A stretch of DNA of 64,000 nucleotides from an uncultured Bacteroidales bacterium. Lineage in GTDB: Bacteria > Bacteroidota > Bacteroidia > Bacteroidales > Bacteroidaceae. Made by a program: the position numbers and the translations under genes. Where the stretch lies: NCBI GenBank assembly GCA_902775375.1, contig CACYLU010000008.1, positions 1-64,000 on the forward strand, read 5' to 3'. Shown piece after piece: positions 54,343-64,000 of this stretch (position 1 is its first letter; the number at the start of each line of letters is the position of its first letter). The notes under the pieces were generated by a model. The model searched no databases. It was given only the letters and a program-made list of their open reading frames with translations, and was not told where the DNA came from.

Positions 54343-55035
54343 ATGGAAATTGAAAAACTATCTATCAACCGTTGGGCAGAAGAAGATCGCCCTCGCGAAA
54401 AAATGATGCTGAAAGGCGCTAATGCGCTCAGTGTCGCTGAACTATTAGCTATCCTCATTGGTAGTGGCACCAAGGAAGACAGTGCCGTTTCATTGATGCA
54501 GAAAGTTTTGTCGCAATGCAACAACAACTTAAACACTCTGAGCAAATGGAGCTTAAATGATTTCACATCATTCAAAGGATTAGGACCTGCCAAAGGGATC
54601 ACCATAATGGCAGCTTTGGAGTTGGGCAAAAGGAGGGCGATGCAGGAACCTATCGAAAGAACTGTCATCAAAGAATCTACTGACATTTATAAAATCTTTC
54701 ATCCTATATTGTGCGATATCCCCCAAGAGGAGTTTTGGCTATTGTTGCTGAACCAAGCTGCAAAGGTAATTGATAAGGTTCGCATCAGTCAGGGAGGCAT
54801 CGACCAGACAACGGTGGACATAAGAACTATCATGCGAGAAGCTATCCTCATGCGCGCCACCCAGATTGCAGTAGTACACAATCATCCATCAGGAAGTTTG
54901 AAACCTAGCAAAGAAGACTCAGATATCACCAATAAGATAAAAAGGGCTTGCGAATTGCTGAACATAAGGTTAATAGACCATGTGATAGTAACAGATGCCA
55001 ATTATTATAGTTTTCACGACAACGGTGTAATATAA
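54343..55035 (+). CDS. radC: RadC family protein (JAB/MPN+ domain)
   Basis: 230 aa from the ATG of MEIEKLSINRW; the open frame continues upstream only inside the glycosyltransferase gene. N-terminal helix-hairpin-helix region (FTSFKGLGPAKGITIMAA) and a C-terminal MPN+ metalloprotease fold with HNHPSGSLKPSKEDSD. Despite the name, a repair role is doubtful in other species. Single chromosomal copy context, no mobile genes beside it. Confidence 0.93.
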   Translation: MEIEKLSINRWAEEDRPREKMMLKGANALSVAELLAILIGSGTKEDSAVSLMQKVLSQCNNNLNTLSKWSLNDFTSFKGLGPAKGITIMAALELGKRRAMQEPIERTVIKESTDIYKIFHPILCDIPQEEFWLLLLNQAAKVIDKVRISQGGIDQTTVDIRTIMREAILMRATQIAVVHNHPSGSLKPSKEDSDITNKIKRACELLNIRLIDHVIVTDANYYSFHDNGVI

Positions 55036-55046
55036 GTTATTTGGGC

Positions 55047-55077
55047 TTGCACCATTCAATGAATTGTGCTATTTTTG
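55047..55077 (+). promoter_or_regulatory. Promoter of the DUF59 gene
   Basis: TTG, 20 bp, TATTTTTG, 21 bp before the chosen ATG. It lies inside the longest open frame, which supports the later start. Confidence 0.6.
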
Positions 55078-55097
55078 CAGTTGATTTTTCAAAGGAT

Positions 55098-55409
55098 ATG
55101 GATACATTCGCATTAGAAGAGAAAATAGTGGAGATGCTCAAGACGGTTTACGATCCTGAGATTCCCGTCAATGTCTATGACTTAGGCTTGATTTATAAGA
55201 TTGACGTGAACGATGAGGGCGAGGTGACTATTGATATGACTCTTACTGCTCCTTCATGTCCTGCTGGTGATTTCATTGCTGAGGATATTCGCATGAAGGT
55301 CAATTCCATTAAGGATGTGAAATCCACCACCATCAATCTTGTGTTCGAGCCAGAATGGGACAAGGACATGATGTCGGAAGAAGCAAAATTGGAATTAGGT
55401 TTTATGTAG
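55098..55409 (+). CDS. DUF59 / MIP18-type Fe-S assembly factor
   Basis: 103 aa from the ATG of MDTFALEEKIVEML, placed just after a good promoter. DUF59 core: VYDPEIPVNVYDLGLIYKIDV and TAPSCPAGDFIAEDI with the conserved Cys. SufT/PaaD-like proteins help mature iron-sulfur proteins. Its role here is by family only. lpxH follows 11 bp later. Confidence 0.9.
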   Translation: MDTFALEEKIVEMLKTVYDPEIPVNVYDLGLIYKIDVNDEGEVTIDMTLTAPSCPAGDFIAEDIRMKVNSIKDVKSTTINLVFEPEWDKDMMSEEAKLELGFM

Positions 55410-55420
55410 CATACTAGTTT

Positions 55421-56185
55421 ATGAAAAAGGTATTTTTCCTTTCCGATGCCCATTTAGGCTCATTAGCAATAGAACATGGCCGCACGCAAGAACGCAGACT
55501 GGTTAATTTTCTCGACAAGATCAAGCACCAGGCAGCTGCCATCTATCTAATGGGCGATATGTTCGACTTCTGGTACGAGTTCAAGACGGTTGTCCCAAAA
55601 GGATATACGCGATTCTTGGGCAAGTTATCGGAACTAACGGATATGGGTGTTGAGGTACACTTTTTCACAGGCAACCACGATATTTGGTGCAACGACTACC
55701 TCCCCAAAGAATGTGGTGTGATTCTACACAAAGAACCATTAACTACGGAAATCTACGGTAAAGAGTTCTATCTGGCTCATGGCGATGGTCTTGGCGACCC
55801 AGCAGTAACCTTCAAGCTCCTACGTGCTATGTTCCATAGTCGTATTCTACAGAAACTATTTTCCATGATTCATCCACGATGGAGTGTTGCCTTTGGTTTA
55901 CAATGGGCAAAACACAGTCGCATGAAAAGGAAAGACGGTAAAGAGCCAGACTATATGGGCGAAGACAAAGAACATTTGGTGCTTTGGACAAAAGAATACC
56001 TGAAAAGTCATCCAGGTATCAACTACTTCATATATGGTCATCGTCATATTGAGCTTGACCTCTCGCTCAACGACAACACACGTATGCTTATCTTGGGCGA
56101 TTGGATTAACAGTTTTTCCTATGCAGTTTTCGACGGAGAGACTATGTACTTAGAGAATTTTATTGAAGGTGAAACAATACTATAA
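55421..56185 (+). CDS. lpxH: UDP-2,3-diacylglucosamine diphosphatase
   Basis: 254 aa calcineurin-like phosphoesterase. Metal motifs FLSDAHLGS, GDMFDFWYEF, GNHD, HGDG and YGHRH are complete. It makes lipid X in lipid A synthesis at the inner membrane. Same message as the DUF59 gene; GH13 follows 18 bp later. Confidence 0.93.
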   Translation: MKKVFFLSDAHLGSLAIEHGRTQERRLVNFLDKIKHQAAAIYLMGDMFDFWYEFKTVVPKGYTRFLGKLSELTDMGVEVHFFTGNHDIWCNDYLPKECGVILHKEPLTTEIYGKEFYLAHGDGLGDPAVTFKLLRAMFHSRILQKLFSMIHPRWSVAFGLQWAKHSRMKRKDGKEPDYMGEDKEHLVLWTKEYLKSHPGINYFIYGHRHIELDLSLNDNTRMLILGDWINSFSYAVFDGETMYLENFIEGETIL

Positions 56186-56203
56186 CGACTAAAATAAGAT
56201 ACT

Positions 56204-57943
56204 ATGAGAAAGTCATTCATCATCATTCTAATAGCGACATTAGCATCTATCAACATCACTGCTTCTGCGCAACACAAAGCCCCCAAATGGTTAGAAGAAG
56301 CTGTGTTCTATCAGATATATCCCTCCTCATTTATGGATAGTGATGGCAACGGAATAGGCGATTTGCCAGGTATCACTAGCAAGCTGGCATACATCAAAAG
56401 CCTTGGAGTGAACAGCATATGGCTGAATGCATGTTGCTTGTCTGGATGGAAAGATGGTGGCTATGACGTAATAGACTATTATAAAATTGATCCCCGTTTT
56501 GGCACTAATACAGACTTGGTGGATCTTGTCAAAAAAGCGCATGATATGGGCATACGAATCTGTATGGATTTGGTGGCTGGCCATTCAAGCGATCAAAGCG
56601 AATGGTTCTTGCAATCAAAGAGTGGCAAAGATATGCGCTATAGCGATTACTATATCTGGACAGACGAAATTAGTGACAAAGAAAAACAGCTGATAATACA
56701 ACGACATCAAGAGGTAAATCCTGCAGCTAGTTTTACTGGTAGATTCGTGGAGGCCAATGCACCTCGTGCCAAGTACTATGAAAAGAACTATTATGAAAGT
56801 CAGCCTGCCTTAAATTACGGATATGCTAATCCTGACCCTAATCATCCATGGGAGCAACCAGTAACCGCTCCCGGACCTCGCGCCTTACGTCAGGAGATGA
56901 AGAACATCATGGCTTTCTGGTTCGACAAAGGCATTGATGGTTTTAGGGTAGATATGGCGCAAAGCTTGGTAAAGAACGATTCTGACGGCAAAGCAACAGC
57001 CGCTTTGTGGCACGAAATGCGTCAATGGGTAGATGATAACTACCCTGAGCATATATTGTTGGCAGAATGGTCGGCCCCACTCACATCCATTCCTGCAGGT
57101 TTCGACATTGATTTCTTCTTGCCTTGGAGAGATCGCAATGGGTACAAGGAATTGATTTTACCTGAGCCTTATGGCGTACACAAAAAGGACTACTTTCACC
57201 CAGATGGGAATGGTAATATCAGCGACTTCGTCCCATATTATACTAAATGCTTGCAAGAATTAGGCGACAAAGGGTATGTGGCCCTCCAAACTTCCAACCA
57301 TGACTTCCCTCGTCCTAATTATGGTGACCGTAACACAATCGAACAATTAAAGGTATCGATGATGTTCTTCTTGACCCTCCATAGTATGCCATTTATCTAT
57401 TATGGTGATGAAATTGGAATGAAGTACAACACTAATGCACCAGAGAAAGAAGGTTCTAGAGAGGATCGACCTGGTTTCTTCAATGAACGTTCGGGTGCTC
57501 GCACTCCCATGCAGTGGACAAACGGCAAGAATGCAGGTTTTTCTACTTGTGAGCCAGAAAACTTGTACCTCCCGATTGATACCGACAACAACTTACTTAC
57601 AGTAGAAACTCAAGAGAAAGACCCGAATTCATTACTCAACTACGTTCGTCAACTTATCCAACTTCGTAAAGACCATAAGGCAATGGGAAATACGGGTAAC
57701 TGGACATATATAGGAAATGTGGAACAACCTTATCCTATGGTTTATAAGCGTGATGCAGATGGAGAGACATTTGTAGTTGTACTCAATCCCTGTTCTAGAA
57801 AAGTAAAAGCCAACATCCAAACACTAGGAGCCCAGAAGGCGACCTATGTCATGGGTAGTGGCAAGACAAGTTACAAACCTGGAAAAACAACTGATAAGAT
57901 TGAGTTGAACGGCATTTCGTGTGCCATTTACAAGATGGAATAA
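56204..57943 (+). CDS. Secreted GH13 alpha-glucan enzyme
   Basis: 579 aa. Signal peptide cut near ASA-QH. GH13 barrel with nucleophile Asp250 in DGFRVD, acid/base Glu288 in LLAEWS, and SNHD near 365 as the transition-state Asp; a C-terminal beta domain follows. Resembles the trehalose-synthase/oligo-glucosidase/amylase group; exact substrate is not fixed by these motifs. Being exported and beside lpxH, it is not part of a visible sus-type locus. It runs convergently into mutL with 5 bp between. Confidence 0.9.
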   Translation: MRKSFIIILIATLASINITASAQHKAPKWLEEAVFYQIYPSSFMDSDGNGIGDLPGITSKLAYIKSLGVNSIWLNACCLSGWKDGGYDVIDYYKIDPRFGTNTDLVDLVKKAHDMGIRICMDLVAGHSSDQSEWFLQSKSGKDMRYSDYYIWTDEISDKEKQLIIQRHQEVNPAASFTGRFVEANAPRAKYYEKNYYESQPALNYGYANPDPNHPWEQPVTAPGPRALRQEMKNIMAFWFDKGIDGFRVDMAQSLVKNDSDGKATAALWHEMRQWVDDNYPEHILLAEWSAPLTSIPAGFDIDFFLPWRDRNGYKELILPEPYGVHKKDYFHPDGNGNISDFVPYYTKCLQELGDKGYVALQTSNHDFPRPNYGDRNTIEQLKVSMMFFLTLHSMPFIYYGDEIGMKYNTNAPEKEGSREDRPGFFNERSGARTPMQWTNGKNAGFSTCEPENLYLPIDTDNNLLTVETQEKDPNSLLNYVRQLIQLRKDHKAMGNTGNWTYIGNVEQPYPMVYKRDADGETFVVVLNPCSRKVKANIQTLGAQKATYVMGSGKTSYKPGKTTDKIELNGISCAIYKME

Positions 57944-57948
57944 AGGAC

Positions 57949-59790
57949 TTACTTGAAGACCTTGCCTATCTCCTCATCTGTTATAGTAGTAACAATCAGG
58001 CGACCATCGGGTGTGTAGTTGGGCGTTGAAGAAGAGAAAAGCTGATCTACCAAACCTGTCATCTCTTCTGCAGTTAGTACCTGTCCATAAACGATAGCTG
58101 CTGCATTAGCTAAAGTTAGCGCAACGATTTGATGCATTTCCTCTTTTATGTCATTACCTTTTTCAATCGACGTATTTACCATGTTACGCACCAACTCTAC
58201 TGGGCTAAGCCCTTCAATACCAACAGGGACTCCATTTATAGCATAGCTACCACCCCCCAAAGAAGTCAACTCAAAACCTACGGCCAACAAATCAGGCATA
58301 ATGGTTTCCAGGATAACTGCCTCCGAAGGAGCCAATTGAATAATTTCTGGGAACAGCAAGCCTTGTGATGGGCTAACCCCCTGGCTAACCTGGCGGATAT
58401 ACAGATCAAACAATACACGCACATGTGCTCTGTGCTGATCAATAACCATCAAACCAGACTTGACAGAGGTGAGAATATAGCGTCCTTTATACTGAAGCAA
58501 CGATGAAGAACGTTCAGAAACATCCAATAAAGAATCGTCTTTGGTTTCACTTATCTTTTCTTCAAGGATACTTTCATCAAATGGCACCTCCGATTTTGAG
58601 GAAGTATGTAGTCCTTGGTAGAGCTGTTCCCATTGTTTGTCCACAGATTGACGTTGGTAAGCATCTTTGCCTGTATTCTCAAAGGGGTTGAAGTGGGGAT
58701 TGACATTTACCTTAGGAGGATCTGCATGTCTCTTGTCTGCATTGAAGACTGGCAATTCAAATGGCACATCTGGCGCATCAAAATCGATGGTGGGGATAGC
58801 ATTAAACTTCCCCAATGCTTCTTTTACAGAAGCTGCCAGAATCTGCCAGATGGATTGTTCGTTGTCAAACTTGATTTCTGCTTTTGTAGGATGTATATTA
58901 ACATCAATATTAGCAGGATCCACCTCAAAATATAGGAAGTACGAAACTTGTTCACCCACAGGTATCAATTGTTCGTAAGCCTCCATCACAGCCTTATGGA
59001 AATATGGATGGCGCATATATCGGCCATTTACGAAAAAATATTGGTTATTCCCTTTTTTGTGGGCAAACTCAGGCTTGGACACATAGCCAAAGATACTTAT
59101 TAAAGAAGTATCTACCTTTACGGGCAACAGCTGTTGATCCATCCGTTTGCCAAACACAGCAATAATGCGTTGGTGAATGGTAGCTTCTGGAAGGTTAAAA
59201 ACTTCCGTGCCATTGCTATGCAAAGTAAAAGCAACATTCGGATGTACCAAAGCTATGCGTTCAAATTCTGTTAGGATATTACTTAGTTCTGTAGCATTTG
59301 ATTTAAGGAATTTTCTTCTGGCAGGCACATTGAAGAAAAGATTCTTTACTGTAAAACTACTACCCTTGGGACAAGAAGCCGTTTCCTGTGATATCAACTT
59401 TGAGCCTGATATTACCAACCGAGTTCCCAATTCGTCTTCTTCCATACGGGTCTTGAGTTCCACCTCAGCTACAGCTGCGATTGATGCCAATGCCTCACCT
59501 CTAAAGCCCATAGTATGGAGATTAAACAAATCAGCAGCTTCACGAATCTTGGATGTAGCATGACGTTCAAATGCCAATCGAGCATCCGACTCAGACATAC
59601 CTTTACCATCATCAATTACCTGCACACTGGTTTTGCCTGCATCCACCACCAATACATGTATTTCATGCGCATCGGCATCAATGGCATTTTCAACCAATTC
59701 CTTTATTAAAGAAGCTGGACGCTGAATTACCTCACCAGCTGCTATCTGGTTGGCAACAGAATCGGGTAAAAGTCGAATAATATCACTCAT
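57949..59790 (-). CDS. mutL: DNA mismatch repair protein MutL, endonuclease motifs degenerate
   Basis: 613 aa. The N-terminal GHKL ATPase is intact: [30 protein letters not shown]. In the C-terminal domain the endonuclease motif DQHA-x2-E-R is [12 protein letters not shown] (from Asp451; Glu replaced by Val), and the CPHGRP-like site is TPDGRL (593-598), so the metal ligands are missing. It should dimerise and signal mismatches but not nick DNA. Last gene of the envelope unit, one base after the 95-aa gene. Confidence 0.95.
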   Translation of the reverse strand: MSDIIRLLPDSVANQIAAGEVIQRPASLIKELVENAIDADAHEIHVLVVDAGKTSVQVIDDGKGMSESDARLAFERHATSKIREAADLFNLHTMGFRGEALASIAAVAEVELKTRMEEDELGTRLVISGSKLISQETASCPKGSSFTVKNLFFNVPARRKFLKSNATELSNILTEFERIALVHPNVAFTLHSNGTEVFNLPEATIHQRIIAVFGKRMDQQLLPVKVDTSLISIFGYVSKPEFAHKKGNNQYFFVNGRYMRHPYFHKAVMEAYEQLIPVGEQVSYFLYFEVDPANIDVNIHPTKAEIKFDNEQSIWQILAASVKEALGKFNAIPTIDFDAPDVPFELPVFNADKRHADPPKVNVNPHFNPFENTGKDAYQRQSVDKQWEQLYQGLHTSSKSEVPFDESILEEKISETKDDSLLDVSERSSSLLQYKGRYILTSVKSGLMVIDQHRAHVRVLFDLYIRQVSQGVSPSQGLLFPEIIQLAPSEAVILETIMPDLLAVGFELTSLGGGSYAINGVPVGIEGLSPVELVRNMVNTSIEKGNDIKEEMHQIVALTLANAAAIVYGQVLTAEEMTGLVDQLFSSSTPNYTPDGRLIVTTITDEEIGKVFK

Positions 59791-60078
59791 TTATATCACT
59801 CCGTTCATAATAGCATACCATACCCAAAGGAGTACGATAATAAGAAAGATTATCAGGGCATTGTTAGCCTTGCCGCCTTTCTCCTTGAAACGCTTCAGAT
59901 GAGAAGTGTTTTCTGCAAATTTGCCTCTGATGTCCTCAGGACTAAACTCCTTAGGAGGTAACATGCCTAATTCTCGCTTGGCATTCTCCTCTATTTTGGC
60001 GAGTTTCTCCTTGCGCTCGTCCACATAGATCCAATTATGATGGAAACCCCTTGGCTTCCTAACTGAGAACATTCCCAT
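59791..60078 (-). CDS. Small tail-anchored membrane protein upstream of mutL
   Basis: 95 aa. A basic N terminus (VRKPRGFHHNWIYVDERK) and a charged middle lead to one C-terminal membrane helix (about 72-93). No known motif; I recall similar short proteins beside mutL/OstA genes in Bacteroidota. The stop is adjacent to the mutL start. Two ATGs (first and third codon) are possible starts. Confidence 0.75.
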   Translation of the reverse strand: MGMFSVRKPRGFHHNWIYVDERKEKLAKIEENAKRELGMLPPKEFSPEDIRGKFAENTSHLKRFKEKGGKANNALIIFLIIVLLWVWYAIMNGVI

Positions 60079-60131
60079 ATATCTTAGTTTTTAAGTTTCT
60101 TAGTTCATTCCACTTAGAAGTAAAAATAGCT

Positions 60132-61814
60132 TTACCTCCTCCCATGCCTTACTCTGACATCTCGTGGATCGCCAGTCGATTCTCTTTCCACCTTTTTCAA
60201 CACTTGGTCAGCAGGCTTGCCCCTCCAATCGAAAATATCATCTTTGTCCTTCGGACGCATATAATCAAACCAAACGAAAGCTGACAAGCGGCCTTTGCCT
60301 GCAGGGATCTGATCCAAGGGATATGCAGTACCAGTTGTTTTGCCGATAAACATACCCTTGTCCATCTTTCTATCTTTCATGAACATCTTCAAGTAGCTAC
60401 CCTCTGCATAAACCATCACAATAATAGTGGAGTCTTTTTCATCAATTGGATGGTAAATAGTCAGTACATTGCCATTCACCTCGGTCTCCTTTATCTCCCC
60501 ACCTTCAAAATGTGCTATCATTTCCTTGCCAGTTATCTGGTTATAATGCGCTGAGTCAAACCGTTCTATTGCTAATGCCTGGTTGATGATATGTGCCCGT
60601 TCTATCGTACTATCATTTGAGTACACTTTCACTAACTCACCCAACAACTGTTCCTCGCCATGCCACAACACAGGATCGCGATACATCGTCATACAGGAAT
60701 CTTTGCTATTCACTACAAGCGAATCACAAACAGCTTGCACATCACTTCTAAATGCCCTTACCTTGTAATAGGCCCTCATCTCACGATAAGCTGAATCAGT
60801 CTTGGGGTAGAAAGTTACCAAACGTAAGGTATCAGCATGCATAAACAAGCTATCACCTTGCGAATAGTCAATAGCCACAGCTCGCTTGGTAGCAAAGGCA
60901 TTCTCCTTCAATTCATCGTAATAGCAATAATCGCCAGTAAGTATGTTCTTATTGATCGTATCATTAAGTGAGACATTACCAAAAGCCTCTCCAAATCCTT
61001 GCTGACGGTCATAAAGCAATGTGTCACCAGTAAGCAAACGTCCTTCGTTTACCACCACAGAACGATTGAAAAGTTCACCACGCTCTGTCATCGTATTATA
61101 TACCCCGGAATTGGTATAAATGTGTGATTGATCATTAACTATTTCGGCATCGCTATTGATGGTAGCCATCTTGGTTACTGTATTATAAGTCAGGTCTTCT
61201 GAAGTAAGGGTGAATTGTGGGTTAACGAGTTCAACATTGTATTCAAACACTGCTTGCTTGGTAACCAGACTATATTCTCCCAATACGGAAGTTAACACAT
61301 TCACAGTATCTCGTAACGTGCCACCATCAAAATAATAGCCTAGATCAAGCACACGGTCATAATCTAAACTATCAGTCTCTAATACCGTTTCTCGATTGAT
61401 GAGTCGTACGTTGGAACGAAGCTTTGCCAGTTGAGTTGTTCCATCATAATACATGTAATCGCCATAGATAAAGAGAGTATCCCCTTGTTCCATATGAACA
61501 TTACCAAAAGCCTCAACTGAATTAATTTTCTCAAATATTAAAGCACTATCACAATACATATACATACTATCGTGCTTCAACTTAACTGACCCTCTTAATA
61601 CCTGTACATCAGGTCGCTGGTTCTGGTCTGCTACAGCTTCATCTGCATATAGTAAGTCAATACGTACTTTCTGCTTCTGGGGGGTCTGTTCTATTGAGCG
61701 CTGAACATTGAGCGTTGCACCATTAATCATTGACATGAGAGAAAAGCTGAAAAGGCATAGCAAGAATACTTGCAATGCCTTATACAACCGATATTTCTTC
61801 TTATTATCCCTCAT
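60132..61814 (-). CDS. OstA/LptA-like periplasmic protein
   Basis: 560 aa with an N-terminal signal anchor (about 13-32). The body is a run of beta-strand repeats of the OstA fold: VQVLRGSVKLKHDSMYMYCDSA, EAFGNVHMEQGDTLFIYGDYM, and further SNDST-rich repeats, consistent with an LPS transport bridge. LptA-type proteins carry LPS across the periplasm. Lies between the SurA-like isomerase and the small membrane protein; the C terminus is basic (RHGRR). Confidence 0.88.
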   Translation of the reverse strand: MRDNKKKYRLYKALQVFLLCLFSFSLMSMINGATLNVQRSIEQTPQKQKVRIDLLYADEAVADQNQRPDVQVLRGSVKLKHDSMYMYCDSALIFEKINSVEAFGNVHMEQGDTLFIYGDYMYYDGTTQLAKLRSNVRLINRETVLETDSLDYDRVLDLGYYFDGGTLRDTVNVLTSVLGEYSLVTKQAVFEYNVELVNPQFTLTSEDLTYNTVTKMATINSDAEIVNDQSHIYTNSGVYNTMTERGELFNRSVVVNEGRLLTGDTLLYDRQQGFGEAFGNVSLNDTINKNILTGDYCYYDELKENAFATKRAVAIDYSQGDSLFMHADTLRLVTFYPKTDSAYREMRAYYKVRAFRSDVQAVCDSLVVNSKDSCMTMYRDPVLWHGEEQLLGELVKVYSNDSTIERAHIINQALAIERFDSAHYNQITGKEMIAHFEGGEIKETEVNGNVLTIYHPIDEKDSTIIVMVYAEGSYLKMFMKDRKMDKGMFIGKTTGTAYPLDQIPAGKGRLSAFVWFDYMRPKDKDDIFDWRGKPADQVLKKVERESTGDPRDVRVRHGRR

Positions 61815-61831
61815 GCAGTAATGGTCAAGCG

Positions 61832-63187
61832 TTATTTAATCCATCCCTTATACTTGAAGTCGCAACTTGGTTTCCAATTATCACTTATTCGGACGTAGGT
61901 AGTCTTCAATTTATTTTGTATCCATTTCTCTACCATTTCTTCCTGTTTCTTCTGGACCACCATCTCTTTGAGCCGTTGGTAATCATCAGAAACTGTTGCC
62001 TTATGTCCCTTTATACGGCTCTTGAGCTTCACTATCACAGTTTGCTCCTGCCCTGTTCGAGGCGTCATATTGATAGCTTTTGAGATTTCACCGACTTCCA
62101 TCGTATCCACCACCTTGGCTATTTCAGAGGGCAAGTCCTGCATCTCAAAGCGAGAAGTCTGCGTTACCTCATTAGGCAACAACCCACCATTGAAGCGTGT
62201 GTTTTTATCGTCAGAGATGGCGTATGCAGCTTCCTCAAAAGTAAATTTACCATTGCGTACTTCATCGGCTATAGAATCCAGGTAAGCGCGCGACTCATTA
62301 AGAGCTTCTTCTGGTACATGCGGCTTCAACAGTATGTGACGCACACGGATGCGATCGCCACGCTTCTCTATCAGCTGAATAATGTGATATCCGAACTCAC
62401 TCTCTACCACTTTGGAGATCTTATCAGGTGTCTGCAAATTAAATGCAACGTTGGCAAAGGCTGGGTCCAATTCTCCACGTCCCATGAAACGTCCTAAGTC
62501 ACCACCACTCATGGCAGATCCAGGATCTTCTGAATATAAACGAGCTAACATAGTAAAACTATCACCGTTGTTTACTCGTTCTGTATAGTCACGTAGGCGG
62601 CGTTTCACATCTTCAATTTCTTCTTGTGGTATTTTAGGTTTACGAGTAATAATCTCAACCTCAACCATAGTTGGGATATATGGAATACTGTCTTGTGACA
62701 ACGAAGTATAGTAACGACGCACCTCCGAAGGTGTGGTCTTAACATCGCCCATAATTTTCTGTTGCATCTTCTGCACCGTCAAGCCTTCACGTGCACTAAC
62801 ACGCAATTGCTCACGAATCTGAGATGATGTTTTGTTGAAATATTCTTCCATCTTCTCACGTGAGCCGATGTTCTGGATATACATGTTGGTCATGTAATCC
62901 ACACGCTGCAACACTTCTGCATCGCTTACCTCAATACTGTCGAGCTCAGCTTGGTGAAGAAACAGCTTCTGCACTGCCATTTCCTCTGGTAATACACAAT
63001 ATGGATCTTTGTCAAACTTACGTCCTTCATACAGGGCACTCAGTCGGGCTTCCTCCACCTCTGATTTCCAGATGGCCTCGTCACCTACTACCCAAGCCAC
63101 TTCGTCTATTACATTGTCTTGTGCCATAGCGGCATTACTCCAAATCAAGAGCAAGGTCGCCACTATTGTTCTTACAAATGATCTCAT
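61832..63187 (-). CDS. Peptidylprolyl isomerase, SurA-like
   Basis: 451 aa. Signal peptide cut near AMA-QD; N-terminal helical chaperone domain; two parvulin-type regions (RARLYSEDPGSAMSGGDLGRFMGRGELDPAFANVAF with VVESEFGYHIIQLIEKRGDRIRVRHIL, and a second less typical one). SurA-type proteins fold outer-membrane proteins. 17 bp before the OstA-like gene in reading order. Confidence 0.9.
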   Translation of the reverse strand: MRSFVRTIVATLLLIWSNAAMAQDNVIDEVAWVVGDEAIWKSEVEEARLSALYEGRKFDKDPYCVLPEEMAVQKLFLHQAELDSIEVSDAEVLQRVDYMTNMYIQNIGSREKMEEYFNKTSSQIREQLRVSAREGLTVQKMQQKIMGDVKTTPSEVRRYYTSLSQDSIPYIPTMVEVEIITRKPKIPQEEIEDVKRRLRDYTERVNNGDSFTMLARLYSEDPGSAMSGGDLGRFMGRGELDPAFANVAFNLQTPDKISKVVESEFGYHIIQLIEKRGDRIRVRHILLKPHVPEEALNESRAYLDSIADEVRNGKFTFEEAAYAISDDKNTRFNGGLLPNEVTQTSRFEMQDLPSEIAKVVDTMEVGEISKAINMTPRTGQEQTVIVKLKSRIKGHKATVSDDYQRLKEMVVQKKQEEMVEKWIQNKLKTTYVRISDNWKPSCDFKYKGWIK

Positions 63188-63279
63188 GTTTTCTACGTTG
63201 TTCTTATTTCAAGCTACGAAGATAAGGTTTTATTTGCTTATCTCACTAATGATTAACTGTTTTTAATGTGATTTCAACA

Positions 63280-64000
63280 TCATTTTTGCTTTCTGAGGCC
63301 TGAAAGCCATTCTTCTGAAAGATAACGTTCATAGTCCTGCAGCAATTGAGTCCTTACCTCTCGATAGTCATCCGGACCATTTATCTTCTTACCTACAGTC
63401 AAAGCAATAGGATAACCAGTCATAGGTACAGCCCGTCCACTTTTAAACTCCATTTCATCGACAAAGGCATTAACCCCAAAAGCATAAACACCTTGCTCAA
63501 CGAACACCTTGCCACGTGTCTTATCGTCCAACAAGCGTTCTGCTTCTGCCCACTCAACGTTGCGCAACTTCTTTACTATCTTTCTTACCTTCTTTGCCGT
63601 TTTCTTGTCGACAGCATGAATCACAGCACCACTAAATCTCGGCGATGACCATCTGTAATCTTTCTGATGGGTGGAGAAATAAGCTTGCAAGCCTGCTTCG
63701 TCTGTCTGACTGGGCATGCGCACATGCTTGTTGTACGCTTCTTGCGCTAAGAGCTTGTTAGCCAGATTCTGAACTGACTGCTTATAATCAGGGTGTTCAT
63801 CCAAATGGTTCGTCTCACAATCTAGTACACATTTAGCTACAAAAGCCTCGTATTGCAATCGCACGCTCAAAGGATAAGTCTGTGCGAATCGCGAAAACTG
63901 CTCACCTGTATAGTTTTTCCCGCCTAAGGTAAAGAGTGTTCCACTTACTTTCCCATCTCTATAGAGACGATTAACAGCTTGCTGGTTTTCTGTGAAAGAA
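63280..64000 (-). CDS. Second SurA-like/PpiC-type protein, 5' end outside window
   Basis: At least 240 aa, C-terminal part; the frame is open to the window edge, with no start seen inside. It contains GGKNYTGEQFSRFAQTYP and a foldase-like helical region, then a parvulin-like stretch (YRWSSPRFSGAVIHAVDKKTAKKV). An in-frame TTG near 63870 is not the true start. It continues the unit with the complete SurA-like gene 92 bp further along. Confidence 0.75.
   Translation of the reverse strand, partial: SFTENQQAVNRLYRDGKVSGTLFTLGGKNYTGEQFSRFAQTYPLSVRLQYEAFVAKCVLDCETNHLDEHPDYKQSVQNLANKLLAQEAYNKHVRMPSQTDEAGLQAYFSTHQKDYRWSSPRFSGAVIHAVDKKTAKKVRKIVKKLRNVEWAEAERLLDDKTRGKVFVEQGVYAFGVNAFVDEMEFKSGRAVPMTGYPIALTVGKKINGPDDYREVRTQLLQDYERYLSEEWLSGLRKQK

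Noticed and set aside
54343..55035. RadC as a mark of a mobile element
   Set aside because: radC is often on mobile DNA, but here it is flanked by core genes with no integrase, repeat or tRNA attachment site.
56204..57943. Part of a polysaccharide utilisation locus
   Set aside because: No SusC/SusD pair or sensor-regulator is next to the GH13 gene; its neighbours are lpxH and mutL.

Overview
The window is chromosomal DNA from a member of the Bacteroidales, most likely Prevotella-like. Three things point there. Promoters have the Bacteroidota form (TTG or TTTG, 19-21 bp, TAnnTTTG). Several small families typical of the group are present (DUF4834 after pssA, fused RibBA, the OstA/SurA/MutL cluster, LptF/G next to ribBA). 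The str, S10, spc and alpha ribosomal clusters are joined into one leftward block. No 16S rRNA is present, so the genus is an inference. Almost all genes are core housekeeping; I see no prophage, IS element, integrase, CRISPR-cas or restriction system.

Layout. 0-4.5 kb: lipoprotein phosphatase, HMA metal-binding protein, TsaE, an Imm17-like membrane protein, a repeat-filled gap, an orphan lipoprotein, TrxA. 4.6-12.8 kb: DnaE, phosphatidylethanolamine synthesis (Psd, PssA), and a leftward unit of M20 deacylase, YraN, BirA and TadA. 12.8-17.8 kb: acyl-CoA synthetase, RF2, a 47-aa membrane protein, CYTH protein, MgtC/DUF4010 protein. 18-27 kb: DUF1593 lipoprotein, DivIC/FtsB, DnaX, ferredoxin, aminotransferase, RibBA, LptF/G, tRNA-Met. 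27-34.3 kb: a gap with a candidate small RNA and a long repeat array, then a Gfo/Idh/MocA oxidoreductase with a DUF1080 glycoside enzyme, then a four-gene O-acetylation operon (secreted protein, two SGNH proteins, MBOAT). 34.4-51.7 kb: the translation super-cluster, rpsL back to rplQ, with secY, infA and rpoA. 52.2-57.9 kb: L34, EF-P, a glycosyltransferase, RadC, a DUF59 Fe-S factor, LpxH, a secreted GH13 enzyme. 57.9-64 kb: a leftward envelope-biogenesis unit (two SurA-like isomerases, OstA-like protein, small membrane protein) ending in mutL.

The most unusual content is non-coding. Three intergenic gaps hold the same modular element. Its short units (core RTATCTnCTATGGG) recur at 22 bp; they run forward, meet head-to-head at a conserved 26-bp centre, then continue inverted in the same 22-bp phase. 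A second repeat type (TTAGnGGAAnTAAA units around an AATTCTCATGAGAATT palindrome) occurs in two gaps and is also spaced at 22 bp. Next to the longest array, a good promoter and an intrinsic terminator delimit a small RNA of about 110 nt that matches no gene I know.

Functional threads: translation (ribosomal block, EF-G, EF-P, RF2, IF-1, TsaE, TadA), replication and repair (DnaE, DnaX, RadC, MutL), envelope and lipid biogenesis (Psd, PssA, LptF/G, LpxH, OstA-like, SurA-like, O-acetylation operon) and cofactors (RibBA, BirA, ferredoxin, DUF59).
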